From NCBI GenBank assembly GCA_024653355.1, contig JANLFQ010000001.1:512576-576575 (forward strand): 64,000 bases of DNA, written 5' to 3'. Of the stretch, positions 9,252 to 17,028 are shown in pieces. The DNA comes from a candidate division WOR-3 bacterium (lineage in GTDB: Bacteria; Hydrothermota; Tepidihabitantia; Tepidihabitantales; Tepidihabitantaceae). The notes below the pieces were generated by a model. That model searched no databases and was not told where the DNA came from. It worked only from the letters and a program-made list of their open reading frames with translations. Numbering within the stretch: position 1 is the first letter of the stretch; each line of letters starts with the position of its first letter. The translations under genes and the position numbers were made by a program.

Positions 9252-10247
9252 CTATTGAGGCCAACCGAGTTTCCCTTCCTGGTGACGTTTCCCTAAAACC
9301 TCCAGCATATCCTTGACCATCGCTTTCAGGTCGTAATCCGGTTTCCAGCCCCACTCCTGCCGTGCTGCGGAATCGTCAATTGACTCGGGCCAGGAATCGG
9401 CAATCGCCTGACGGAAGTCCGGTTCATAGGTGACTTCAAAATCCGGAATGTATCGTTTAATCTCGGCGGCTAACTCTTCGGCTGAGAAACTCATTGCGGT
9501 AACATTGAAGTCGCAGTGATGTTTCAAATTCTCCACCGGTGCCTCAGCAAGCATAATCGTCGATTTAATACAGTCCGGCATATACATCATCGGCAACCGG
9601 GTATCAGCACGCAGGAAACATTTATAACGCTTGAACTTGATTGCCGCATAGAAAATCTCCACCGCATAGTCGGTTGTACCGCCACCGGGTAGCGTTACAT
9701 TGGAAATAATTCCCGGGTAGCGCAACCCGCGCACATCAAGCCCGAAACGACGAAAATAGTAATCCCCTAACAGTTCACCGGCAACCTTGGTAATTCCGTA
9801 CATCGTGCGGGGTTTGAGAATCGTCTCATTCGGCGTGTTCTGGCGCGGGGTTTCCGGTCCAAACACCGCAATTGAACTGGGCACAATCACCCGTGCCATA
9901 TTATGCTCTCGTGCCACCTCAAGCACATTATAGAGCCCATTGATATTAACATCCCACGCTAACTGCGGATTTTTCTCGCCCGCGGCAGAAAGTATCGCCG
10001 CCAGATGGAAAATGGTATCAATATTATGCTTCTTAACTACCTCCTCTATTGTATCGCGCTTCGCCACATCGATAAAATAAAACGGACCGGATTCCAGCAA
10101 CTCCTTACTGGGCTGGGTCTTTCTACCGGTGGCAATAACATTTTCTGCCCCATAGCGGGCGCGCAGTGCCAGCGTCAATTCAGAACCAATCTGACCAACA
10201 GCGCCCGTAACAAGGATTTTCTTCATCTCTCTCGTTTTGCTCATCAT
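9252..10247 (-). CDS. NAD-dependent epimerase/dehydratase-family dehydrogenase, L-threonine 3-dehydrogenase-like
   Basis: This 331-residue protein is an extended short-chain dehydrogenase. It has a Rossmann motif ILVTGAVGQIGSEL near residue 10, a Ser/Tyr/Lys site with VPSSIAVFGP and MYGITKVAGE, and PGGGTTDYAVEIFYAA. This set is typical of the SDR-type L-threonine 3-dehydrogenases, which oxidise threonine to 2-amino-3-ketobutyrate. The partner ligase Kbl is not in the window, so a sugar epimerase role is not excluded. AAAGGAG precedes two tandem ATGs, so the start is 10247 or 10244. A promoter lies about 40 nt upstream. Confidence 0.8.
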   Translation of the reverse strand: MMSKTREMKKILVTGAVGQIGSELTLALRARYGAENVIATGRKTQPSKELLESGPFYFIDVAKRDTIEEVVKKHNIDTIFHLAAILSAAGEKNPQLAWDVNINGLYNVLEVAREHNMARVIVPSSIAVFGPETPRQNTPNETILKPRTMYGITKVAGELLGDYYFRRFGLDVRGLRYPGIISNVTLPGGGTTDYAVEIFYAAIKFKRYKCFLRADTRLPMMYMPDCIKSTIMLAEAPVENLKHHCDFNVTAMSFSAEELAAEIKRYIPDFEVTYEPDFRQAIADSWPESIDDSAARQEWGWKPDYDLKAMVKDMLEVLGKRHQEGKLGWPQ

Positions 10248-10283
10248 CTTCTCCTTTCAAATTTGTTTGTAAATATTTAATCA

Positions 10284-10311
10284 AATATAACCACAATGAT
10301 ACAAAATGCAA
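10284..10311 (-). promoter_or_regulatory. Promoter for the dehydrogenase-folE2-GATase operon
   Basis: On the minus strand, -35 TTGCAT (10311-10306), a 16-nt spacer and -10 TATATT (10289-10284). It stands back to back with the tRNA promoter at 10315-10342. Confidence 0.55.
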
Positions 10312-10314
10312 GTA

Positions 10315-10342
10315 TAGACAAACCGCCTCGTTTTGCTATACT
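10315..10342 (+). promoter_or_regulatory. Promoter for the tRNA-His/Arg/Lys cluster
   Basis: -35 TAGACA (10315-10320), a 16-nt spacer and -10 TATACT (10337-10342), about 25 nt before tRNA-His. The transcript may continue into the subtilase gene. Confidence 0.65.
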
Positions 10343-10366
10343 CCACAATAAACAGCAGGTTGTCAC

Positions 10367-10442
10367 GGTGAGTGTAGCTCAACCTGGTTAGAGCACCTGA
10401 CTGTGGATCAGGATGTTGGGGGTTCGAATCCCCTCACTCACC
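10367..10442 (+). tRNA. tRNA-His(GTG)
   Basis: Acceptor GTGAGTG/CACTCAC with an extra G at -1 facing C73, the hallmark of tRNA-His. Anticodon stem CCTGA/TCAGG with loop CTGTGGA gives GTG. The T-loop is GTTCGAATC. No CCA encoded. Confidence 0.96.
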
Positions 10443-10461
10443 CTGAAACAAAATGAGTGAT

Positions 10462-10535
10462 GCGTCCGTAGCTCAACTGGATAGAGCGCCGGGCTTCGAA
10501 CCCGTAGGCTGCGCGTTCGAGTCGCGCCGGACGCA
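10462..10535 (+). tRNA. tRNA-Arg(TCG)
   Basis: Acceptor GCGTCCG/CGGACGC, anticodon loop CTTCGAA giving TCG, and T-stem GCGCG/CGCGC. The outermost anticodon-stem pair is a C-T mismatch (CCGGG against CCCGT). Discriminator base A; no CCA encoded. Confidence 0.92.
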
Positions 10536-10554
10536 GGAAAAAGAAAAAATTTAT

Positions 10555-10628
10555 ACCCCGCTAGCTCAACTTGGCAGAGCAGCGGATTCTTAATCCGCGG
10601 GTTGCAGGTTCAAGTCCTGCGCGGGGTA
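10555..10628 (+). tRNA. tRNA-Lys(CTT)
   Basis: Acceptor ACCCCGC/GCGGGGT, T8-A9, anticodon stem GCGGA/TCCGC with loop TTCTTAA giving CTT, and T-stem GCAGG/CCTGC. Discriminator base A; no CCA encoded. The subtilase ATG follows 13 nt later. Confidence 0.94.
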
Positions 10629-10641
10629 CTGAAATTTGATT

Positions 10642-13458
10642 ATGCTCACCATATTCTGCCTGCTTACGGCGTTTAACACCGAGTTTGTGTGCGTCGCCCC
10701 AAAAACATCTGTCCCCAACCTGAACACCAGAAAGGTGTGGGTGTTTTTTACCGATAAAGGCGTGTTTAACGAAAACCAGTATCAGACCGCCTTGAACGCT
10801 TTAAGACAAAAAACCACCCCCCTTGCGCAACTGGACTTTTACGACCTGCCAGTGCGCACATCTTACATTCGCCAGATTGAAGCACTTGGTGCCCGAATGC
10901 GCTGCGTCTCCAACTGGCTTAACGCCGCCAGTTTTGATATGCCGCCGGAACTCGCCTCACAAATCTATCAACTGCCATTTGTTTATGACATCAGACCGGT
11001 GGGAATTCGCACCGAGATAGACCGCGAAATCACATTCCCCATTCCCCAACCTTTACCACCGATGCGCAAAGTCGATACTGCCGAAGCCCATCGATTCTAC
11101 GGCGCCTCCTATGACCAGGCGCAGATGCTTGGTGTACCGGAAATATTCTATCGCGGCTATCTCGGCTCCGGGGTAAAACTGGCGCTTTTTGACACCGGCA
11201 TCAAACTGAAGCATACCGCAGTAAAAGGAATTCGCATCGCCCGCCAGTATGACTTTATCTCCGGCGATAACTTCTATCACCAGAGAGGTATGCACTCCGA
11301 ACCAGCCCCAATTCCTTCGCTCCGCTACCTTGGCCTTGTTAAAGACCCGGCACTCGTCAATACCCAAAACACCCTGATGCTTACATTCGTTGCTGACAGT
11401 TTTAACTACCCCTATGGTTTGCCAGCCCGTGCCCTGTTCCTCTCCAGTTCAACCGACCAAGGTGAGACCTGGAGCGAACCCGTTGCCCTTGCCATTTCCC
11501 GGCCTTACTACTACACCTATGAAAACCTCCAGATGATTTCCCGGGACTCGGTCACCTACCTCGCCTTCAACGAACTGAACCTTAACCCTGGTGGACAACC
11601 GATTTGCTATCTCGGCTACTTTACAAACACCACCTGGCGCAACCGGCTAACGGTCGGAAACGGTAAAAAACCATCTCTCACAATATTTGAAGACACCCTG
11701 TATTTCGTTTATATCACCAGCGACTCCTCAATCACATTCAAAAAATATTCCATCACCCAGCCCGCCCCAACACTCTTGCTAACCACCACGGTCAATTACC
11801 AAGAACCCATCAGTGAACTCCTGATAACGGCTGGACCGGCAGGAGTTATCAATCTAATTGCCCTCTGCCGAACATCCGGTAAAATTGCCCAGCTCCGTTC
11901 TACCGATGGTGGCAACACCTTCAACACCACCGGTACAATTGTATCCCAATCGGCACGAATGATTAAACTGTATCCCCATTCCACTACAACCGCAACCAAA
12001 CTCCTCCTCTACCTTGATGACAACCAACCGCCCTTCACCCGCCTAAATGCAAAACTTTCTAACGACTACGGCACAACCTGGGACATTGGCTCAGTGGTTG
12101 ACAGCGCCTTAAACATCGGCGACTTCACTGCCCTCATCGGTGACGAAATAAAACTGGTCTACGAATCAAACGGCGTATTGTACCGGTGTGCGAGCGCCGA
12201 TTATGGAACAACCTGGCAGACTGCCGTACCCATTGACACGATTGGTTTTTCAGTTGCTCCTCGTCTGGTAGCAATAGACGGCAACGACCTCCTCCTCTGG
12301 TTGCGCCGCGGTGACGAAAATGCGGTCTGGGAAGATGCCGACACCTTAAAATTCTCCCGCGAACAACCCAATCACGGTACCCGTATGGCGTCAATCATCG
12401 CCGGGTACCAACCTTACTCGTTAATGGGCATCGCGCCGGCGGTTGACCTCTTTGTTGCCCGAACCGAATTTCACAAAACCGCCAGCAACCGCTACTACGA
12501 ATACAATATGGAAGAAGACACCTATATCCAAGCACTGGAATGGGCAGCAAGAACTGGCGCTGACATCGTCTCCACCTCACTTGGTTACCGCGACTTCTAT
12601 CGCGACGAACAGTTTGACGGCAAAACAATCCCGGTTTCCATCGCCTCTGACCTTGCAACCAAAAAGGGTCTGCTTGTCGTAACCGCAATGGGCAATCGCG
12701 ACTCAACCACTCATCCCTGGCCCCAGCCCTACATTGTTGCCCCGGGCGACGCAGAAGGTGTTATCACCTGTGGTGGCGTGCAAAAAAATATGCTACCCTG
12801 GCGTGGTACCGGCATCGGACCAACGGCCGATGGTAGAATCAAACCAGACCTTGTTGCCCTTGCCGACACCGTTGCTGTTGCTGCCCCGGACTCAGAAAAC
12901 CTCCTTGAAGGGAGCGCTGGCACATCATGTGCCACCGCGCTCATTGCCGGCTGTGCCGCACTGCTGAAAGAAGCCCACCCCAGTTGGACCGTTGATTCAA
13001 TCAAAACGGCTTTGTTTATGACCGCCTCTTTAGCGGTGAAAAGTTGCACCTTTGGCTTTGGTGTACCCCGGGTGGACTCGGCGTTCAAAATCTTTCCGCC
13101 TGTACCTCAGGCAACGCCCGTTGCCAGAAATGAAATCGGCAAAATCTTCCCCAATCCTTTCAAAACCCCAGGCAACGACCGGATTTTTTTCGGATTAAAC
13201 ATCGCCCGCGTTACCCCGGATGCGAGCATCACCATTTACACAATCAATGGGACACCGGTCATAACCCTGCCAATCAACACCCGCAAATTATCAAGCCCGG
13301 GAAGATACTACGACATTCCGCTGCTTGAAGAAATCAACGCCTGCTGGGACGGCAAAAACGAGGCGGGCAAACCGGTTGCGTCCGGGTTGTACATCGCTGT
13401 GCTCAAGACAACCTTTGGCAGGAGTGCATCAAAATTTGCCCTGATACGCAAACCTTGA
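10642..13458 (+). CDS. Secreted subtilase (S8) with a BNR/Asp-box domain inserted between catalytic Asp and His
   Basis: From the ATG at 10642 the product has 938 residues and a short hydrophobic N-terminus; an upstream TTG is less likely. The subtilisin triad is intact: Asp184 in LALFDTGIK, His578 in NHGTRMAS and Ser762 in GTSCATALIAG. The Asp-His distance is 394 residues, against some 30-60 in ordinary subtilisins. The extra roughly 360 residues hold Asp-box repeats (STDQGETW, STDGGNTF, SNDYGTTW, SADYGTTW) typical of BNR/sialidase-type propellers. The end (FPNPFKTPG, WDGKNEAGKPVASGLYIAVL) is a FlgD-Ig/T9SS-like sorting domain. It is probably an exported protease whose propeller binds substrate. 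No ribosome binding site is visible after tRNA-Lys. Confidence 0.87.
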   Translation: MLTIFCLLTAFNTEFVCVAPKTSVPNLNTRKVWVFFTDKGVFNENQYQTALNALRQKTTPLAQLDFYDLPVRTSYIRQIEALGARMRCVSNWLNAASFDMPPELASQIYQLPFVYDIRPVGIRTEIDREITFPIPQPLPPMRKVDTAEAHRFYGASYDQAQMLGVPEIFYRGYLGSGVKLALFDTGIKLKHTAVKGIRIARQYDFISGDNFYHQRGMHSEPAPIPSLRYLGLVKDPALVNTQNTLMLTFVADSFNYPYGLPARALFLSSSTDQGETWSEPVALAISRPYYYTYENLQMISRDSVTYLAFNELNLNPGGQPICYLGYFTNTTWRNRLTVGNGKKPSLTIFEDTLYFVYITSDSSITFKKYSITQPAPTLLLTTTVNYQEPISELLITAGPAGVINLIALCRTSGKIAQLRSTDGGNTFNTTGTIVSQSARMIKLYPHSTTTATKLLLYLDDNQPPFTRLNAKLSNDYGTTWDIGSVVDSALNIGDFTALIGDEIKLVYESNGVLYRCASADYGTTWQTAVPIDTIGFSVAPRLVAIDGNDLLLWLRRGDENAVWEDADTLKFSREQPNHGTRMASIIAGYQPYSLMGIAPAVDLFVARTEFHKTASNRYYEYNMEEDTYIQALEWAARTGADIVSTSLGYRDFYRDEQFDGKTIPVSIASDLATKKGLLVVTAMGNRDSTTHPWPQPYIVAPGDAEGVITCGGVQKNMLPWRGTGIGPTADGRIKPDLVALADTVAVAAPDSENLLEGSAGTSCATALIAGCAALLKEAHPSWTVDSIKTALFMTASLAVKSCTFGFGVPRVDSAFKIFPPVPQATPVARNEIGKIFPNPFKTPGNDRIFFGLNIARVTPDASITIYTINGTPVITLPINTRKLSSPGRYYDIPLLEEINACWDGKNEAGKPVASGLYIAVLKTTFGRSASKFALIRKP

Positions 13459-13483
13459 TTTCTGCTCTTTTATCCGGTATATT
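13455..13483 (+). promoter_or_regulatory. Possible promoter for tRNA-Asn
   Basis: TTGATT (13455-13460, overlapping the subtilase stop), a 17-nt spacer and TATATT (13478-13483), 9 nt before the tRNA 5' end. Confidence 0.5.
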
Positions 13484-13492
13484 TTATCTTGT

Positions 13493-13565
13493 TCCAGCGT
13501 AGCTCAATCGGTAGAGCATCCGGCTGTTAACCGGAGGGTCGCAGGTTCGAGCCCTGCCGCTGGAG
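13493..13565 (+). tRNA. tRNA-Asn(GTT)
   Basis: Acceptor TCCAGCG/CGCTGGA, anticodon stem TCCGG/CCGGA with loop CTGTTAA giving GTT, T-loop GTTCGAGCC. Discriminator base G; no CCA encoded. Confidence 0.96.
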
Positions 13566-14121
13566 TTTTACATCGTAACCACGCAATTCACTTTTAACAA
13601 AACTGTCCATTGTTCTTGACATCTGTCACCTAACAGTTATCGCGATATAATCCCTTTTCGATACTATCACCAAATAAATTTGCACCCTGAAACTGAAGCA
13701 ATGACTGATTTATACTCAGAAACGAAAACGGTGCTTTCTAACCTCTCGCTAATTACTCACACACATCTTATTAATGCCAATCGGAAAAATGGCAGGTTGG
13801 TAAAATGCTACGGGCAAGATAAACCTTCCCTGTAGTCAATCAATGATGCGGTTAATTCTGTTTAACGCTAACTTACCATTAGTAATGCAAGTTAAGAGTC
13901 TGGTATAATCAGATGACGTTACCATAACCGTCTTGCTGTCGGATACTATCCCGGAAAGGGTCCAGAGGGTCGTTCTCTATACGGTATCAGGAATAATCCG
14001 TAACTGTTGATACTGTGCAGGTTAACCTCCTATTCTCGGAAAAGCACAGTTAATTTTTGTCCGTTTTGGTCTCTAATTAATGAATGGCTTGATAACACGG
14101 ACTCTTTTAACGCGGCACAGA
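13566..14121 (+). other. Intergenic stretch without a recognisable gene
   Basis: About 555 bp between tRNA-Asn and the terminator of the first kelch gene. No convincing coding frame, tRNA or long repeat is seen on either strand. Confidence 0.5.
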
Positions 14122-14155
14122 CAAAAAAGTAAGGGGCTGCCGCAATGACAGCCCC
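14122..14155 (-). terminator. Rho-independent terminator of the first kelch gene
   Basis: On the minus strand a 7-bp stem (GGGGCTG/CAGCCCC, 14155-14133) is followed by TTACTTTTTTGT. The same hairpin follows the second kelch gene. Confidence 0.85.
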
Positions 14156-14174
14156 TGTGGTATATAAGGAGGTG

Positions 14175-16751
14175 TTACTGAACTACTATCGCCTTGGCAG
14201 AAACCGACTTGCCATCAACCCTCAAGCGGTAGAAATAGGTACCGTTCGCCACTCGCTTACCTGATGCATCACGCCGGTCCCAGGTAAACTGGTACTCTCC
14301 AGGAGAAAGAAGTTCATCGACAAGGGTTTTCACCAATGAGCCGGTAACATCATAGACGCCGAGGTTAACGCGTCCTGCCTTAGGAACGCCGAATCTCAAC
14401 CAACCGTATGCTTTTACCGGATTCGTCATTTTCAACGAAAGCGAACCGCTTTCGATTTTGTACTCCTCCATACCGGTCATCGGAATCAAACCCTCTTCCA
14501 GATTAACCAGATATGTTGGTGTCACGCAATCCGAACCATAGGCAACCCAGATTGAACCGCCGACAACATTGGGCATATGCCAGCCACGACGAGTTATCAT
14601 CGGTGTCTCGGTTGACCAGGTGTTTGATGGTATATGATACTTGTAAACCAGGTTGTCCGCTGCTGCGGCACCGTCTGCTGAGCCACCCAGCACATAAATT
14701 ACCGTATCCTCATAGGCAACCATCCGGTGATATATCCTTGGACCGGGCATATTAGCCTTCTGGGTCCAGGTGTTATTAACTGGGTCAAATTCCCAGCAGT
14801 CCTGATACTCGTTCTGTGACGCATCACTGCCACCGGTCACATACACCTTACCACCGGCGCCGACCGCTGCTGCCCAACCTCTGCCCATTGGAAGTGTCGC
14901 TTTCGTTGTCCAACTGTTGGAACTCGGGTCATACTCGTAAGTAGTTCCGGTGCTACTTTCGCTGCCAATGACATACAGTTTATCGTTAACCACCGCACCG
15001 CAGCATGCCCAGGCGCCAGCCGGCATATTAGCCTTTGCCGTTACCGTCTTGGTATCAACATCAAACTCCTCGCAGGAGTTAAGCGTTGTGCTCGCAGAAT
15101 CTCTGCCACCGGCAACATATATCTTGTTGCCAATTCTGCCGCCGGCACCAGCACGGCGCGGTCTCGACAGTGTCGGCAAACCGGTCGTAATCCAGGTACC
15201 ATTGGCGATGTCGTATGCGGTAATCGTTCGAATTGATGGTGCGTTTGACTGCCTTCCGCCCAGGAAGTAGATGGTATCGCGCACAACACCAGTACCCGGG
15301 CTCCAGTATCGACCAGGTTCAGGTGCAGCGGTTCGCACATACCAGGTAAGATTGGTTGGTCTAACCTGCGTTGTGCCTCGTAATGTATCGTTGCTCCGGT
15401 CTTCGTCGCCAGCTAAATCGGTGAACATCGTTACATTGTAGGTGCCACCAATTGCTTGCCACTGGGGTGAAAAGTCAACATCAGCGGTTGCGCCCGGTGC
15501 TAATGGACCAGGATAAGTAACTGTCTGGTTGTAAACGCGGACCGCGCCGGAATCAATCCAGCAGTAAACCGGTATGTTAGACTGCGGCGCGGTACCAAAG
15601 TTCTTAATCTTCGCCCGCGGGGTCACTGCTCCCGGTGGCACAGATGTACCCGGTGCGAGGATTTGTAACACGCCAACATCGTTAGCATTTCCGGCAGCGA
15701 GGACCTCATACTGACAGGTATCGGTGGGAGTAAAACCACCAATTGAACCGCCATAAACCACCGCCTTGCCATCCGCATTTCCAACACCGGTGCCCCGGTA
15801 AATTGGTAATAGGACATCAGGCGTAACTGTCCAGGTCCGGGTTCCGAAGTCAAAATACTGGCAGGTGTCCATCAGCGCCATCGCCGAACTCACACCCGAA
15901 TGGACAAACATCGTCTGACCAACAACACCGCTCGCTGCTGCCCAGGTCGCAATCGGCAACTGCGGGAAAATGGTGTTGTTAACCGTCCAGGTGTTTGAAA
16001 CCGGGTCGTAGAACTCAGAGTGGTTCAAAACGGTAGTGTTCTGATAACCACCGGTAACCCAGATGGTATCGTGATAGACACAACCCATCGCAAAGACCCG
16101 TCCCTGATTCATATCCGCAACCTGGGACCAGCCACTGCCCGGCGTATAGCAATAAACATTGCGAGTCGGATTGGTCGCTCCCGGCTGGTTGCAACCGCTG
16201 ATGTAGTACAGTTTACCACCACAGGCTAATACAAGCGGCTGCCAGTTGTAGGTTGTACCGGTAAAAGGACCAGGACCACTCGTCCAGGTGTTGGTGCTGA
16301 TACAGTACTTAAACATCGTGTCCACAGTTGTGCCCAGTGAATAGGAGTACCCCGAACAGTAATAGAGTGTATCGCCAATGATTGCCGCACCACCATTGGA
16401 GATATCAAGCGGACAGGGTGCCATCGTTTGCCAGGTTGTTGAACCAATTTGATGCCGATATAGTGCATAGGTGGTGCCGTAACCGGCAAGGGCATAAACA
16501 TAGTTGCCATCAGTCGCACAGGCGTTGTCCATCATCCTGCCCGGCATCTCGCTGTGCAACATCCAGGCATCGGTGGGAAGCGACGGATTTACTGTTCCCC
16601 AGACATAGTCGTTTGAGCCATAGGTGCCGTAGTACAGTTTTACCTTCTGGGGTGCACTCTGGCTCAGGTCGCTCGTGGTCACATCAGAACCGGCAGCAAA
16701 CACCAGTCCCAATAGACTTACTAGAGCGAGGAGCGCTACATTTTTCCTCAT
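14175..16751 (-). CDS. Secreted two-propeller kelch protein with CARDB-like linker and C-terminal sorting domain (copy 1)
   Basis: The 858-residue product has a signal peptide (KNVALLALVSLLGLVFAAG) and kelch repeats up to about residue 350. A CARDB-like Ig domain follows near residues 355-465, then a second kelch propeller, and a FlgD-Ig/T9SS-like C-terminal domain (WDRRDASGKRVANGTYFYRL). The first 350 or so residues are identical to those of the next gene because the DNA is exactly repeated, while the second propeller differs. AGGAGGAAAGAT precedes the ATG. It is probably a surface or secreted binding protein; the ligand is unknown. It has its own promoter and terminator. Confidence 0.87.
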   Translation of the reverse strand: MRKNVALLALVSLLGLVFAAGSDVTTSDLSQSAPQKVKLYYGTYGSNDYVWGTVNPSLPTDAWMLHSEMPGRMMDNACATDGNYVYALAGYGTTYALYRHQIGSTTWQTMAPCPLDISNGGAAIIGDTLYYCSGYSYSLGTTVDTMFKYCISTNTWTSGPGPFTGTTYNWQPLVLACGGKLYYISGCNQPGATNPTRNVYCYTPGSGWSQVADMNQGRVFAMGCVYHDTIWVTGGYQNTTVLNHSEFYDPVSNTWTVNNTIFPQLPIATWAAASGVVGQTMFVHSGVSSAMALMDTCQYFDFGTRTWTVTPDVLLPIYRGTGVGNADGKAVVYGGSIGGFTPTDTCQYEVLAAGNANDVGVLQILAPGTSVPPGAVTPRAKIKNFGTAPQSNIPVYCWIDSGAVRVYNQTVTYPGPLAPGATADVDFSPQWQAIGGTYNVTMFTDLAGDEDRSNDTLRGTTQVRPTNLTWYVRTAAPEPGRYWSPGTGVVRDTIYFLGGRQSNAPSIRTITAYDIANGTWITTGLPTLSRPRRAGAGGRIGNKIYVAGGRDSASTTLNSCEEFDVDTKTVTAKANMPAGAWACCGAVVNDKLYVIGSESSTGTTYEYDPSSNSWTTKATLPMGRGWAAAVGAGGKVYVTGGSDASQNEYQDCWEFDPVNNTWTQKANMPGPRIYHRMVAYEDTVIYVLGGSADGAAAADNLVYKYHIPSNTWSTETPMITRRGWHMPNVVGGSIWVAYGSDCVTPTYLVNLEEGLIPMTGMEEYKIESGSLSLKMTNPVKAYGWLRFGVPKAGRVNLGVYDVTGSLVKTLVDELLSPGEYQFTWDRRDASGKRVANGTYFYRLRVDGKSVSAKAIVVQ

Positions 16752-16821
16752 ATCTTTCCTCCTGCTTTTATCTTTATCTGCTTTGAGTCCGGTTCAAGGT
16801 TACCTCGAAACCGTTGACTCC
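15696..16821 (-). repeat. 1,126-bp direct repeat, copy 1
   Basis: This segment matches 18586-19711 with no difference seen by eye. It covers the 5' untranslated region, signal peptide and first kelch propeller. Upstream it ends between the promoter and the leader; downstream it ends at the start of the CARDB-like domain, where substitutions begin. The offset between the copies is 2,890 bp. Confidence 0.92.
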
Positions 16822-16837
16822 GATTTCCTCTTAAGCG

Positions 16838-16865
16838 ATTTTACACCTTGAAAAGGATATGTCAA
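16838..16865 (-). promoter_or_regulatory. Promoter of kelch copy 1
   Basis: On the minus strand, -35 TTGACA (16865-16860), a 16-nt spacer and -10 TAAAAT (16843-16838). It lies just outside the exact repeat. Confidence 0.75.
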
Positions 16866-16974
16866 ATTGTTTGTATTGAACTAACCAATTCGTTTTCATT
16901 TTTTAATTGCACTTATTACCTGATTTTAATCTATTGGGGTATCTAATCATACCTAACCACCGTCTAACGCTGTC

Positions 16975-17011
16975 CTAAAAATAGAAGGGGCTGCCGCAAT
17001 GGCAGCCCCTT
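16975..17011 (-). terminator. Rho-independent terminator of the second kelch gene
   Basis: On the minus strand an 11-bp perfect stem (AAGGGGCTGCC/GGCAGCCCCTT, 17011-16985) with a 5-nt loop is followed by CTATTTTTAG. Confidence 0.88.
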
Positions 17012-17028
17012 TGGTATATAAGGAGGTG

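Noticed and set aside
16020..16519. Repeated shadow reading frames inside both kelch genes
   Set aside because: They are antisense or out-of-frame copies that repeat only because the underlying DNA repeats.
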